Made by a program: the position numbers and the translations under genes
From: Lignipirellula cremea
Lineage (GTDB): Bacteria > Planctomycetota > Planctomycetia > Pirellulales > Pirellulaceae
Direction: 5' to 3'
Length of the DNA: 64,000 bases
Assembly (NCBI RefSeq): GCF_007751035.1
Contig: NZ_CP036433.1
Span: forward strand, 6,119,001-6,183,000
In this document: positions 1 to 12,026 of the stretch, in pieces
Layout: each line of letters starts with the position of its first letter
Numbering within the stretch: position 1 is the stretch's first letter
The notes under the pieces: model-generated
The model's database searches: none
Told to the model about the DNA's origin: nothing
The model's input: the letters and a program-made list of their open reading frames with translations, nothing else

Positions 1-173
1 TTTCGCAATCCGAAGAGGCAAGTTACCTTGTGGTAGCCGTTTGTGTTTTTTCCACGTCAGGGGTGATCGACAAGGATTTTCCTTGAATCGAAGGATCATG
101 CCCGGCGCCAGCGGCAGTGGTTTTCTGATTAGCCGTTTTTCCCAATGGGAGTTCGCCACGCGAAACTTGCGAC

Positions 174-1247
174 ATGGCGCTGTGGATTCTACGTTTTGTG
201 TTCATCCTGGTTTCTGCAGGAGTAGGGGTAACGGTTATCCGCGCGCCCGAGCTGAGTAGCGCGCCCTTACTGGTGTTTAGCGTGGTCATGGCGTCCGCGT
301 TTGCGATCATTGGCGTCGACGCGGTGATTCCGCGTAAACGGATTGAATTTATCTCAAGCGTTTACTTCGGCCTGGTCGTCGGCCTGCTGTTGACCTATAT
401 CGTGGTGATCGCACTGACGCCGCTTTTTCCGTCGCCCGATCCTATTCGCGATCGTGAAGCCCTGCCGGTCCGCGCGGCCGTGCAACTGGCCCTGGGTGTT
501 ACGCTCTCCTACATTTGCATCAGCCTGCTCATGCAAACCAAGGATGATTTGCGGTTTGTGATTCCGTATGTGGAGTTCTCCAAGGAAGTCAAAGGTCTCA
601 AACCGTACATCCTGGATACCAGCGTGGTCATCGACGGTCGTATCTCCGATGTGGTGGAAACGGGCATCCTGGACAACCAGCTCATCATGCCGCGGTTTGT
701 ACTGAACGAGCTGCAGGGCATTGCTGACAGCAGCGATCGTTTGCGCCGCGCCCGGGGACGTCGCGGGCTCGATGTGCTGAATCAGTTGCGGGCCAGCCCC
801 AAGGTCGACCTGAAGATCCACGACCGGGAAACGCCGGAAATGAGCGGCCAGCCCGTCGATATGAAGCTGGTGCTGCTGGCCAAGCACCTCGATGGCAAGG
901 TCGTCACAGGCGACTACAACCTGAACAAGGTCGCCCGGGTGCAGAACGTGCCGGTGATCAACCTGAACGACATCGCCAACGCCCTCAAGCCGATCGTGCT
1001 GCCCGGCGAGGAGCTGCAGGTTTACGTCGTTAAACCCGGAGAGGTCGCGACGCAGGGGGTCGGCTATCTCGACGACGGCACCATGGTCGTCATCGAAGGG
1101 GGCCGGCCGTACATCAATCGCACGGTCAAAATCTCCGTCACCAGCGTGCTGCAGAACAGCGCGGGCCGCATGATTTTTGGCCGCTTCGACACCGAAGTGG
1201 GCGGACCCGAACAGGACAAGGCCGATCGGCCGCGTCGTACCGAATAG
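174..1247 (+). CDS. PIN/TRAM domain membrane protein (YacL-like)
   Basis: A 357-residue protein with about four hydrophobic membrane segments in residues 1-120. A PIN domain follows from about residue 144, with the acidic start ILDTSVVIDGRI (D148, D154) and later acidic residues in VVTGDYNLN. A TRAM-like segment lies near residues 285-345 (GVGYLDDGTMVVIEGG). This order matches the YacL family of membrane-anchored PIN-TRAM proteins, presumed RNases; the substrate is not known and nuclease activity is inferred from the fold. The ATG at 174 starts directly before the first membrane segment but has no strong ribosome binding site. The methyltransferase gene follows on the same strand 75 bp later, so the two may be co-transcribed. 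Confidence 0.9.
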   Translation: MALWILRFVFILVSAGVGVTVIRAPELSSAPLLVFSVVMASAFAIIGVDAVIPRKRIEFISSVYFGLVVGLLLTYIVVIALTPLFPSPDPIRDREALPVRAAVQLALGVTLSYICISLLMQTKDDLRFVIPYVEFSKEVKGLKPYILDTSVVIDGRISDVVETGILDNQLIMPRFVLNELQGIADSSDRLRRARGRRGLDVLNQLRASPKVDLKIHDRETPEMSGQPVDMKLVLLAKHLDGKVVTGDYNLNKVARVQNVPVINLNDIANALKPIVLPGEELQVYVVKPGEVATQGVGYLDDGTMVVIEGGRPYINRTVKISVTSVLQNSAGRMIFGRFDTEVGGPEQDKADRPRRTE

Positions 1248-1322
1248 CCAGCATGAGCAGCCCCGCCGCCATGCGATCCGGCGATTGGCTGTTTGCCGGC
1301 AATTTCGCCGAACCATGATCCG

Positions 1323-1976
1323 ATGAAAAGCATCTCTCCGTCGAGCGAACGCCGACAGCTGATCCAGCAACTGGAAGCACGCGGCATCCACAATCGCCGG
1401 GTGCTCCGCGCGATCGAGAACACGCCCCGCGAGCGGTTCCTGCCGACGGACCAGCAGGACCAGGCGTATGTCGATGAGGCGATTCCGATCGACTGCGGTC
1501 AGACGATTAGCCAGCCGTACATGGTGGCGATCATGACGGAGCTGCTCGACGTCGAACCGACCCACCGGGTACTCGAAATCGGCGCCGGCAGCGGTTACCA
1601 GTCCGCCATTCTGGCGCAACTGGCCGGCGACGTCACCGCCATTGAAAGGCATCGGCCATTGGCCGACTGTGCCCGACAAAGGCTGGAAAAGCTGGGACTT
1701 GCCAACGTGCGAATCCTGGTCGGCGATGGCATGCTGGGACATCCGCCCTCGCAGCCGTACGATCGCATCCTGGTCGCGGCAGCCGGTCCCGTCTGTCCGC
1801 CCGCCCTGCTTGAGCAGCTAGCGCCGGGAGGGATCCTGGTGGGTCCTTTCGGCCCGGAAAAGCAGCAGATTCTGCAGCGATTCCGGAAAACCGAACAAGG
1901 CGTAGCGTGCGAGAACCTGATTCCCTGCCGGTTTGTCCCACTGCTCGGCGGCCTGCCAGACGAACAGGCTGACTGA
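1323..1976 (+). CDS. pcm: Protein-L-isoaspartate O-methyltransferase
   Basis: A 217-residue cytosolic SAM-dependent methyltransferase that repairs isoaspartyl residues in damaged proteins. Family marks are visible: an N-terminal helical region with RERFLP, the substrate-side motif GQTISQPYMVA, then SAM motif I VLEIGAGSGYQSA, motif II region VTAIERH and the late motif DRILVAAAG. The length is normal for the family. I chose the ATG at 1323; a TTG 30 bp upstream (1293) would add ten residues but gives no recognised extension. It lies downstream of the PIN/TRAM gene in the same direction. Confidence 0.92.
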   Translation: MKSISPSSERRQLIQQLEARGIHNRRVLRAIENTPRERFLPTDQQDQAYVDEAIPIDCGQTISQPYMVAIMTELLDVEPTHRVLEIGAGSGYQSAILAQLAGDVTAIERHRPLADCARQRLEKLGLANVRILVGDGMLGHPPSQPYDRILVAAAGPVCPPALLEQLAPGGILVGPFGPEKQQILQRFRKTEQGVACENLIPCRFVPLLGGLPDEQAD

Positions 1977-2119
1977 GCCTCGTTGGCGCCTCCATTCAGC
2001 GACGACCGGCGTCGCATTCCCCAGGAGCCACTAGTTTGACCCTGGTGCGGTGGTAGACGATACTAGCCGGCCAGAGAAACTACCGCGAAGAGTTAGCGCA
2101 ACCAGAGAGGAGAACGGGA

Positions 2120-3571
2120 ATGATGCAGCGAACAAGCAACTGGCGGCAAGCGTTCATACTGACGGCGCTGGGCGCCTGCCTGCTGGCGACGCCGGCGGTC
2201 GGCACGGCGGCCGAGAAACCCAACTTCGTTCTGTGCATGGCCGACGACCAGGGCTATGGCGATGTCGGCTACTATGGGAATCCGATCCCGAAAACGCCAA
2301 CGCTCGATGCGATGGCGGCCGCGGGGCTGCGTCTGGATCGCTTCTACGCGGCGGCGCCGGTCTGCTCGCCCACCCGCGGCAGCGTCATGACGGGCCGACA
2401 CCCGAACCGGTTCGCCTGTTTCAACTGGGGGCATACGCTGCGTCCGCAGGAGATTACCGTCGCCGAGGCGCTCCGCAAAGCTGGCTACGCCACCGGCCAT
2501 TTTGGCAAATGGCATCTGGGATCGGTCCGTCCTGACAGTCCCGTTTCGCCCGGCGCTAGTGGCTTTGACACGTGGCTGTCGAGTCCCAACTTTTACGAAA
2601 ACGACCCGCTGATGAGCCAGAACGGTAAGGTCGTACAGACCCAGGGCGAAAGCTCACGGGTCGCCGTTGATGCAGCGCTGGAGTTTATCGACAAAGCCGT
2701 CTCCGACAAGAAACCGTTCCTGGCTGTCGTCTGGTTTGGCAATCCCCACACCCCGCATCAACCGCCAGAGCGGCTGCGACAACTGTATCCCGATCTGCCG
2801 GCCAAAGAGCAGAACTATTACGCGGAAATCACCGGTATCGACGAAGCGATGAAGCACCTCCGCGAGCAGCTTCGCCAGCGCGGCGTCGCCGAGAATACGA
2901 TCGTCTGGTACACCAGCGACAACGGCCCCCAGGGCGGCGGCGGCGGGATCGGTTCGGCTGGACCGTTGTCGGGCCGCAAGAGCTCGCTGCTGGAAGGCGG
3001 CATTCGTGAGCCGACGATTGTGGAGTGGCCCCGCCAGATCACCAAACCGCGCACCAGCGACGTTCCTTGCGGAACGGTCGACATCTATCCGACGCTGCTC
3101 GATCTGGCCGGCGTCTCCATGCCTGGTCAGCCGCCGCTCGACGGCGTGAGTCTGGCTCCTTTATTCCGGGATCAGCCGCAACTTCGCCCGCTGCCCTTGG
3201 CGTTCTGGGTCTATCCGGCCGCCGGACGCCCCATCAACAGCGGGCGATTGCTCCAGGCGATGGCGAACGAAGCCGCAGGACAAAAGGTCGAAACACCATA
3301 CGGCAACGACGCCGACGCCGCGGAACTCGGCGGACCCTATCCTTACGACCCGATCCCAGGCGATGCGGCCCTCATCGACGGCGACTACAAGCTGCATCAG
3401 ATCGCCGGAAAAGAGGGGCAATTCCAGTACAAGTTGTTCAACGTGCGGCTTGATCCCCAGGAGAAAACCGACCTTCACGAACAAGAGCCCGAAACGGCCG
3501 CCCGACTGCAGAAAGCCCTCGCGGCCTGGCAGAAATCGGTTCTCGACAGCCTCAATGGCAAGGACTATTAA
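2120..3571 (+). CDS. Secreted sulfatase (arylsulfatase-type)
   Basis: A 483-residue formylglycine-dependent sulfatase. An N-terminal signal peptide ends near TAAEKPN. The metal-binding ADDQGYGD (residues 41-48) is followed by the sulfatase signature CSPTRGSVMTGR, in which C82 would be converted to formylglycine by a maturation enzyme not found in this window. Further family marks are GKWHLG, the HTPHQPPE segment and TSDNGPQGGGG. The start is supported by AGAGAGGAGAA a few bases upstream; ATG codons lie at 2120 and 2123. Planctomycetes carry many such enzymes for sulfated polysaccharides; the actual substrate cannot be read from the sequence. It may be a single-gene unit, as 244 bp separate it from the next gene. 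Confidence 0.93.
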   Translation: MMQRTSNWRQAFILTALGACLLATPAVGTAAEKPNFVLCMADDQGYGDVGYYGNPIPKTPTLDAMAAAGLRLDRFYAAAPVCSPTRGSVMTGRHPNRFACFNWGHTLRPQEITVAEALRKAGYATGHFGKWHLGSVRPDSPVSPGASGFDTWLSSPNFYENDPLMSQNGKVVQTQGESSRVAVDAALEFIDKAVSDKKPFLAVVWFGNPHTPHQPPERLRQLYPDLPAKEQNYYAEITGIDEAMKHLREQLRQRGVAENTIVWYTSDNGPQGGGGGIGSAGPLSGRKSSLLEGGIREPTIVEWPRQITKPRTSDVPCGTVDIYPTLLDLAGVSMPGQPPLDGVSLAPLFRDQPQLRPLPLAFWVYPAAGRPINSGRLLQAMANEAAGQKVETPYGNDADAAELGGPYPYDPIPGDAALIDGDYKLHQIAGKEGQFQYKLFNVRLDPQEKTDLHEQEPETAARLQKALAAWQKSVLDSLNGKDY

Positions 3572-3815
3572 ACGGCCCGTTCCGCCCGCAGTTCGTCAGG
3601 CTGGAAGGCCAGCGCAGGGGAGGAGGCCACAACATCGCCACCCCCTGCTGGTCGGGTTCCCTGCCGTCGCAGGGCGGCGGGGCGCGGGTTCTTCGCTCTT
3701 CGCTGGAAGACCAAACCCTTGCCAGCCGTTATAATGCCAGGCGAAGGCTATTAGCCTTTGCCGTTTCTTCCGTTGCCCCTTTACCTTCCAGGCGCGATCT
3801 CCCTCAGCGCATCGA

Positions 3816-5207
3816 ATGTACGATACGATCATCATCGGCGCCGGCATGTCGGGCCTGGCGGCTGGAATCCGGCTGGCGCATTACGACCAGCGGGTTTGCA
3901 TCCTCGAACGCCACTATACGATCGGGGGGCTCAATTCGTTTTATCGCATGCGCGGACGCGATTACGATGTGGGTCTGCACGCGCTAACCAACTTTACCCC
4001 CAAAGGCGCCAAAAAGGGTCCACTGGCCCGGCTGCTGAGGCAACTGCGTTTCAAGTGGGATGAATTCGCCCTGGCGCCGCAGGTCGGATCCAAAATCGCG
4101 TTCCCCGGCGTCTCGCTGCAGTTCAACAACGATATCGAACTGCTCCGCTCGGAAATTGCGGCCGCCTTTCCTGCCGAGGTCGACAACTTTGATCGGCTGC
4201 TGCCGCAGATTGTCGACTACGACGACATCGATGAGAAAAATTACGGCCTGTCCGCTCGGAAAATGCTGTCGGAACAGTTCGGGAATCCGCTGCTGGTGGA
4301 AATGCTGCTCTGCCCATTAATGTGGTACGGCAACGCCCGCGAGCACGATATGGACTTCGGCCAGTTCTGCATTATGTTCCGCAGTATTTACCTGGAAGGG
4401 CTGGCCCGGCCGTTCGCCGGCGTGCGGCTGATCCTGAAACACCTGGTCCGCCGGTTTCGCTCCCTGGGCGGAGAACTGAAGCTGCGGTCAGGCGTGTCCG
4501 AGATCAAGGTCGACGGCCGTCGGGCGGGCGTTGTGGTGCTGGACGACGGCCAGGAGATCGAAGGGAAGCGGATTCTCTCCTCGGCGGGACGGCTGGAAAC
4601 GCTACGCATGTGCGAGGACGTCTCCCGTGTCGACGTTACCCAGGCCGGCAGCCTGTCGTTTATCGAATCGGTCTCCATCCTGGACCGGCCGCCCCGATCG
4701 TTTGGCCACGACAGCACGATTGTGTTCTATAACGACAGCGACAAATTCCACTGGAAGAAGCCCACCGAAGACCTGTGCGATGTCCGCACCGGCGTGATCT
4801 GTTCCCCCAATAATTTCGCCTACGGACCGGAAGAAGGCGAACTGCCCGACGGCGTGATGCGGATCACCTCGCTGGCCGATTACGATCACTGGCGGAACCT
4901 GCCCGAGGATCGTTACGCGCTGGAAAAACTGCGCTGGTACGACCGGGCCGTGAGTTCGGCCGTGCGGTTTGCGCCCGACTATCGGTCGTATATCATCGAC
5001 TCCGATATGTTCACGCCGACCACCATTCGCCGCTTTACGTGGCACGATAACGGCGCCGTGTACGGAGCGCCGGAGAAACAGCTCGACGGCAAAACCCACC
5101 TGGACAACCTGTTTTTGTGCGGGACCGATCAGGGTTTTGTCGGCATTATCGGCGCCCTGATGAGCGGCATCTCCATCGCCAATCAGCATTGCCTTCGCGA
5201 AGAATAG
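3816..5207 (+). CDS. FAD-dependent oxidoreductase, carotenoid isomerase/phytoene desaturase-like
   Basis: A 463-residue flavoprotein. The dinucleotide-binding [10 protein letters not shown] (residues 8-17) is followed by the [12 protein letters not shown] segment and, near the C-terminus, the FAD-closing stretch [20 protein letters not shown]. This is the layout of the CrtI/CrtISO/retinol-saturase branch of amine-oxidase-like flavoproteins. The reaction (desaturation, isomerisation or saturation of an isoprenoid-like substrate) is inferred from the family. It is the first of two related genes in tandem, with 65 bp between them, suggesting an operon with the transglutaminase-like gene downstream. 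Confidence 0.85.
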   Translation: MYDTIIIGAGMSGLAAGIRLAHYDQRVCILERHYTIGGLNSFYRMRGRDYDVGLHALTNFTPKGAKKGPLARLLRQLRFKWDEFALAPQVGSKIAFPGVSLQFNNDIELLRSEIAAAFPAEVDNFDRLLPQIVDYDDIDEKNYGLSARKMLSEQFGNPLLVEMLLCPLMWYGNAREHDMDFGQFCIMFRSIYLEGLARPFAGVRLILKHLVRRFRSLGGELKLRSGVSEIKVDGRRAGVVVLDDGQEIEGKRILSSAGRLETLRMCEDVSRVDVTQAGSLSFIESVSILDRPPRSFGHDSTIVFYNDSDKFHWKKPTEDLCDVRTGVICSPNNFAYGPEEGELPDGVMRITSLADYDHWRNLPEDRYALEKLRWYDRAVSSAVRFAPDYRSYIIDSDMFTPTTIRRFTWHDNGAVYGAPEKQLDGKTHLDNLFLCGTDQGFVGIIGALMSGISIANQHCLREE

Positions 5208-5272
5208 CAACCGGGCGACGGCCTGTTGCGGACCTCCCTTCCTTTCCCACAGGCAACGCCTGTTCCTGTTCC

Positions 5273-6709
5273 ATGCCGAAAGATTTTCTCAAAGGCGCCG
5301 CCGACAGTTACGACGTGATCGTGATTGGCAGCGGACTGGCCGGTTTAACGTCCGCCAATATCCTGGGCCGAGCCGGTTATTCGGTGCTGTTGCTGGAGCA
5401 GCACTACAAGCTGGGCGGCATGGCGACCTGGTTCAAACGGCCGGGCGGTCATATTTTTGACGTCTCCCTGCACGGTTTCCCCGCCGGCATGATCAAAAGC
5501 TGCCGCAGGTACTGGTCGAAAGAGATCGCCGATTCGATCGTGCAGCTGGAGAATATCCGGTTCGACAACCCGATGTTCTCGCTGACGACCACTTACAATC
5601 GCGAAGACTTCACCCAGTTGCTGACCGGTCAATTCCAGGTGCCGGAAGCCACCGTCCAGGCGTTCTTTGACGCCGCCCGGGGGATGAACTTTTACGACGA
5701 CCAGTCGCTCACGACCGGGCAGCTGTTCGAAAAATTTTTCCCCGGACGCGAGGATATCGTCCGCCTGCTGATGGAGCCGATCGTTTACGCCAATGGCTCT
5801 ACGCTGGAAGACCCGGCCATCACCTATGGCATTGTCTTTTCCAATTTCATGTCCAAAGGGGTGTTCACCTTTGAAGGCGGCACCGATCGCCTGATCACCC
5901 TGATGCACCAGGAACTGCTCAAGAATAACGTCGATGTGCGGATCAACTGCGATGTAGAAAAGATCCATATCGACCAGGGCCGCGTCGCCGGAGCGACCGT
6001 TAACGGTCGCCGCATCAACTGCCGGTCCCTGGTTTCCAACGCCAACCTCAGGGCGACCATCTTCCACCTGATCGGCGAAGAATACTTCGACAAGAACTTT
6101 GTGGAAGCCGCCCGGGAAGTCCGGCTGAACAACTCCAGCACCCAGGTTTATATGGCCCTCAAGGCCGACGAACGTGTCGACGAGTCGGCCGGCGATCTGC
6201 TGTTCAGCTCGACCGCCGAACACTTCCGCACCGACCTGCTGCTCAGCCGCGACGTCACCAGCCGCACCTTTTCGTTCTATTATCCGCGCACCCGACCCGA
6301 GGGCCGTCCTCGCTGCCTCATTGTGAGCAGCACCAATGCGCACTACGCAGACTGGGATCTGGACGACGAAGCGTACGAAGCGGGCAAGCAGGACCTGATT
6401 GAAACCACACTTGATGCCCTGGACAAATACGTCCCCGATATCCGCAATCGGATCGACCATGTGGAAGCGTCGACGCCGCGCACTTTCCGCCACTACACCA
6501 GGCATATGGCCGGCGCCAGTTTCGGCACCAAGTTTGAGGGACTCGGCGTAAGCCGGGCTTTGCCGGACCAACTGCCAGGGCTCTATCATGCGGGCAGCGT
6601 AGGAATCATTATGTCCGGGTGGCTCGGCGCGATAAACTACGGCGTTATCGTCGCGAACGATGTCGACGCCCATTTGTTAAAAACAGCGCCCAAAGCGACA
6701 AGTCCCTGA
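5273..6709 (+). CDS. FAD-dependent oxidoreductase, carotenoid isomerase-like (second copy)
   Basis: A 478-residue flavoprotein related to the preceding product. It has the FAD-binding [10 protein letters not shown] (residues 20-29), the [15 protein letters not shown] segment and the C-terminal [21 protein letters not shown]. The frame is open from 5117, but the upstream part overlaps the previous gene and looks non-coding, so the ATG at 5273 (MPKDFLKGA) is the better start. A neighbouring pair of divergent paralogues suggests either a heteromeric enzyme or two successive steps on a polyene substrate; this is inference. Confidence 0.85.
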   Translation: MPKDFLKGAADSYDVIVIGSGLAGLTSANILGRAGYSVLLLEQHYKLGGMATWFKRPGGHIFDVSLHGFPAGMIKSCRRYWSKEIADSIVQLENIRFDNPMFSLTTTYNREDFTQLLTGQFQVPEATVQAFFDAARGMNFYDDQSLTTGQLFEKFFPGREDIVRLLMEPIVYANGSTLEDPAITYGIVFSNFMSKGVFTFEGGTDRLITLMHQELLKNNVDVRINCDVEKIHIDQGRVAGATVNGRRINCRSLVSNANLRATIFHLIGEEYFDKNFVEAAREVRLNNSSTQVYMALKADERVDESAGDLLFSSTAEHFRTDLLLSRDVTSRTFSFYYPRTRPEGRPRCLIVSSTNAHYADWDLDDEAYEAGKQDLIETTLDALDKYVPDIRNRIDHVEASTPRTFRHYTRHMAGASFGTKFEGLGVSRALPDQLPGLYHAGSVGIIMSGWLGAINYGVIVANDVDAHLLKTAPKATSP

Positions 6710-6763
6710 CGGATTCACGGATTGCCGCCGGCGAGCGCCCTCTTTCTTCGAGGAGTTTGAAAC

Positions 6764-8827
6764 GTGCCTGCCCTTTCTCCCGTCAGCAAGGTCGGCGTGC
6801 GAAGCGCGCTGCTCTCCGGCCTTTCCGCCCTGGCGTTTTCCGTCCTGCTGCTTCCCGGCTTTGTCATCGGGGCCGAGACGCACACCTGGACCGCGACCGA
6901 ACTGTTTGAGCAAAGCGTCACGCAGGACGTTGTCCTGTCGCCCGCCGGCAAGATCGAACTGCCCAGCGGAACCCTGATCGAAGACGACGGTCCGGCTGCG
7001 GGCTTCTCGTACTATTCCAACGCCGAAAAACTGACCGCAGGCAAACTGCTGCGCAAGGTGCTGGTCGTCGACCGACCGGCCGCCCGTTCGGCACAACTTC
7101 TGGTCGCCCGCGGCGGCGATCTCCAGGTGGAGCTCAACGGCAAGAAGCTCGCCCTGGGCGAACCGGAAAAACTGGGCCACTACTGGAACGCGTATGCGAT
7201 CGACCCCAAACTGCTGAAACAGGGAGAGAACGCGTTTGTGATTTCCGGCAGCGGCATGCTGTGGATTGCCCGCGATGAGGAATACGCCGCTGGCAGCCTG
7301 ACCCGCACGCATCACCCCAATCGCAGCGCCCGCAGCCTGGATGGCGGCAAAACGTGGGACGACCATTCGCTGGGCGACGACGGCGGCGTTGACGGCGAAT
7401 ACAACGTTCGCCTGGCGCTCGATCAAACGCTGCCCCAGGGGAAGGTGACAACCTCTGTCATCGACCAGGGAAACCTGGGCGGCGGCGGGATCGGCCCGCA
7501 GCTGACGAAAACCGGCCCGCTGGAAATTGCCTGCCAGATTCAGAAGAGCGATCAGCAATCGGTAGCGCTCCGCATCCGTAGCAGCGACTCGCCCTTGTTC
7601 ACCGACACCGAGCCGGCATGGCAAACGGTCACCGCCGACCTGCAGCAGAAAGCCACCGTCGACAAGCTCGCCGGGCGATACTTCCAGCTGGAGTTCACCC
7701 TGCAGACCGAAGACCCGCTAAGCTCGCCCCAGCTGGGCTCGCTGCAGGTCTCCACCACGGCCGAACAGGTTCCCACGACGGCACACTGGAACGCAGAAGA
7801 GTCCGACAATCGTCCGCTGGTCCGCTCGTCGATCCCCTTCCTGCATGAGGACTTCCTGCACCCCAAGCTCAAGCGTCTGCGCGAAGACTACCAGCTGGAC
7901 GAGGTGGTCGCCGGCTCGGAAAGCGAATTTGAACTCGTCTGCCGTCTGGCCGCCTGGTCGCATGGCTGCTGGCCGAAACTTGGGCATTTGAAAGAGGTGT
8001 ACCCTTCCTGGGACGCCTCGGAGATTCTCAAAAAACACACGGACGGCACGCCGGTTGGCGGCTTCTGCAACCAATTCAGCCTGGTCTTTCTGCAGGCCTG
8101 TCAGAGCTTTGGCGTCCCCGGCCGCATTGTGTCGATCGGTCCTGGCAGTCGCGTCGACCTGGTTCGCGGCGGTCATGAAACGGTCGAACTCTGGTCGAAC
8201 CAGTTTCAAAAATGGATCTACCTCGACGGCGACGCCTCCTGTTATATCCGCGACGAAGAAACCAAGATTCCGCTTTCCCTGCTGGAACTGCGGGATGTGC
8301 AGCTGCAAAGCCTGGCAGGAAAACCGGCGCGCAAGATCAAGCTGGTCAGCCTGACGGAAACTCGCCATTCCTGGAAGGACACCCTTGGCATCCATCCCTT
8401 TTTTGAGGTGCGAATGGTGCCTCGCAGCAATTTCCTGAGCCAGGCGTCGCCTGTGCCGCTGAACCAGGGAATGCGCGGCTGGTTCTGGACAGGCCATGCG
8501 GTCTGGAGCGACGACCAGCTGGCCGATCGCCCCATCTATTCCCAGCGCATCCGGAAACGGGCCAACTTTGAGTGGACGCTGAACCGCGCCCATTTGACGC
8601 TGGAAGCCACCGCCGATCCGAAGGTCGTGCGGGTCTTCGCCGAGACGGAAACGCCCCACCTGGCCGCGCTGGATGCGGTAATTGATGGAGCCAAGGCGAT
8701 GCAGGTCGAGCCCTCTTTCCTGTGGACGCTGCACGAAGGTGAGAACTGCCTGACCGTCACTCCGCGGAACACGGCAGATCGCAGCGGCATTCCTTGCACC
8801 GTCGTCCTCGACTTCCCCGGCAACTAA
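6764..8827 (+). CDS. Secreted transglutaminase-like domain protein
   Basis: A 687-residue protein starting at GTG 6764 with a good upstream site (GAGGAG at about 6750). A signal peptide covers roughly residues 1-40, ending near VIGAETH. The middle is a large beta-rich region with no domain I can name. A transglutaminase-like core lies near residues 430-490: the Cys in GGFCNQFSLVFLQA (about 436), the His in GGHETVELW (about 471) and the Asp in YLDGDASC (about 487), in the order of a Cys-His-Asp triad. It could be a protease-like or cross-linking enzyme, or have lost activity. It is the last gene of the flavoprotein operon, 54 bp after the second copy, and ends before a perfect hairpin. Confidence 0.75.
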   Translation: MPALSPVSKVGVRSALLSGLSALAFSVLLLPGFVIGAETHTWTATELFEQSVTQDVVLSPAGKIELPSGTLIEDDGPAAGFSYYSNAEKLTAGKLLRKVLVVDRPAARSAQLLVARGGDLQVELNGKKLALGEPEKLGHYWNAYAIDPKLLKQGENAFVISGSGMLWIARDEEYAAGSLTRTHHPNRSARSLDGGKTWDDHSLGDDGGVDGEYNVRLALDQTLPQGKVTTSVIDQGNLGGGGIGPQLTKTGPLEIACQIQKSDQQSVALRIRSSDSPLFTDTEPAWQTVTADLQQKATVDKLAGRYFQLEFTLQTEDPLSSPQLGSLQVSTTAEQVPTTAHWNAEESDNRPLVRSSIPFLHEDFLHPKLKRLREDYQLDEVVAGSESEFELVCRLAAWSHGCWPKLGHLKEVYPSWDASEILKKHTDGTPVGGFCNQFSLVFLQACQSFGVPGRIVSIGPGSRVDLVRGGHETVELWSNQFQKWIYLDGDASCYIRDEETKIPLSLLELRDVQLQSLAGKPARKIKLVSLTETRHSWKDTLGIHPFFEVRMVPRSNFLSQASPVPLNQGMRGWFWTGHAVWSDDQLADRPIYSQRIRKRANFEWTLNRAHLTLEATADPKVVRVFAETETPHLAALDAVIDGAKAMQVEPSFLWTLHEGENCLTVTPRNTADRSGIPCTVVLDFPGN

Positions 8828-8870
8828 GCGACCGCGGACACCTGGCGCCCTGGTCTTCCAAGAAACAACA

Positions 8871-8898
8871 ACAGCTCCTTCGTTACCGAAGGAGCTGT
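8871..8898. terminator. Perfect 12-bp hairpin between convergent genes
   Basis: ACAGCTCCTTCG (8871-8882) and its exact complement (8887-8898) enclose a TTAC loop. On the + strand it is followed by CTTGGATTTT. It lies 43 bp after the stop of the transglutaminase-like gene and 40 bp from the stop of the oppositely transcribed TadG-like gene, so it can serve both as a bidirectional terminator. Confidence 0.85.
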
Positions 8899-8938
8899 CT
8901 TGGATTTTACTCACTGCGTTTCAGGATTCAGGTTCGAG

Positions 8939-10888
<1,950 letters not shown>

Positions 10889-10965
10889 GGGAAAACCTCA
10901 ATCATGGAGACAAGAATATCAAAACCGCTGGAATCAGCGGAGTAAGACCAAAGACGCGAAAACTT

Positions 10966-11445
10966 TTACTGCACCAGCGTCGAACGTGCGTTGCGAAAGA
11001 CAACACTAGCGCCCAGGGAAGTCTCATCAACGCCAGGCACCCCATAGGGATTCACGGCCGAATACGGCAGTTCGATCCGCAGTTGAAACAACCGCAAGTC
11101 GTTGTCGCTATCGTCCAGATCAAAATCCGTATCAGGATCGTCAGCTTCGGTAATGCGGATGACAAGCTCGTCGCCCGGCAAGCCGTTGGCGGTCAGAATG
11201 TTTCGGACGTCGGCAATGACTTTGTCATTGGTCGTCTGGCCGGGCTGCAGAATGCCTTCGCGATCCATGGCTGCGATGCGGGCGCCTTCGCGGGCGGCGG
11301 AAGCCATCTGCCCCTGCATTTCATACAAGCGACTGGCTTCGGCAACGCCGAGCAGAATCACCAGAAACACCGGCGCCACGACCGCGAATTCCACGGTGAC
11401 AGCCCCCCGGCGATTGGTCCGTCGCGATTGAGATTGAAGGAACAT
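10966..11445 (-). CDS. TadE-like minor pseudopilin
   Basis: A 159-residue protein with the TadE signature RRGAVTVEFAVVAPVFLVIL near residues 13-32: a basic head, a Glu and one hydrophobic helix, then a region facing the periplasm (SRLYEMQGQMASAAREGARIAA). The start is set by a perfect AGGAGG upstream of the ATG at 11445; an ATG 15 bp upstream (11460) would lie ahead of this site. Such proteins are processed by a prepilin-type peptidase and join Flp/Tad pili. It is the middle gene of the tadE-tadE-tadG cluster. Confidence 0.88.
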   Translation of the reverse strand: MFLQSQSRRTNRRGAVTVEFAVVAPVFLVILLGVAEASRLYEMQGQMASAAREGARIAAMDREGILQPGQTTNDKVIADVRNILTANGLPGDELVIRITEADDPDTDFDLDDSDNDLRLFQLRIELPYSAVNPYGVPGVDETSLGASVVFRNARSTLVQ

Positions 11446-11549
11446 GCAACACCTCCTCATTTTCCATCAACGCAACGACCCCAGCGGCCTGGACGGCGAC
11501 CGAATGGCCGCAGCGCCCAACATTTGCGTTGCTAGTTGTTGTGGTTTAG

Positions 11550-12026
11550 TTATTCGTGCCGGGTGATGGCGGTGCCACGCAGCATCAGTCCATGCATGAA
11601 GGGCAGCGACAGAATCGCCGCGTCGTTGTAAGCAACTTCCGCACGCACGATAAAAATCTGGCGAGGCTCTGCATCGGAGAGTTCAATGTCATCAAGGTCG
11701 CTGAAATCTTGCGAGGAGGTCGGAGCGTCGCCCCCAGAGTCATACACGCCGCCGTTTTTCACGGTGATGGTGACCAGGTTCGGATCGACGCCCGGCCGCA
11801 GCAGTTGCCGGCATTTGGCTTCGACTTCGGCGCTGGTTACGCCTTCGGTCGAACCGTAACGGGCGGCCGCCCGACAGGAAGATTTCAGCATGTTGCTGAT
11901 CATCTGGGCGTGGCCAATGGTGATCAGCCCAAAGATGAAAACGATAAACACCGGCAGAACGAACGCAGCCTCGATCGTGGTCGTGCCGGAATTGCGTCGG
12001 CGGATGACAGCTTTACGAACGCTCAT
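11550..12026 (-). CDS. TadE-like minor pseudopilin
   Basis: A 158-residue protein with the TadE mark RRRNSGTTTIEAAFVLPVFI at residues 9-28, one hydrophobic helix and a soluble C-terminal part. The N-terminal pattern (basic head, T-T-T-I-E, hydrophobic helix) matches minor pseudopilins of Tad systems. It is the first gene of the minus-strand cluster, followed after 104 bp by the second TadE-like gene. It differs clearly from that paralogue outside the N-terminal helix, so the two are probably not interchangeable. Confidence 0.85.
   Translation of the reverse strand: MSVRKAVIRRRNSGTTTIEAAFVLPVFIVFIFGLITIGHAQMISNMLKSSCRAAARYGSTEGVTSAEVEAKCRQLLRPGVDPNLVTITVKNGGVYDSGGDAPTSSQDFSDLDDIELSDAEPRQIFIVRAEVAYNDAAILSLPFMHGLMLRGTAITRHE

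Noticed and set aside
1-173. Possible gene end or small gene at the left edge
   Set aside because: Short frames in both directions lack features; the stretch is best seen as the upstream region of the PIN/TRAM gene.
354-1742. Long minus-strand frame opposite the PIN/TRAM and pcm genes
   Set aside because: It spans two clearly coded + strand genes and has no domain features.
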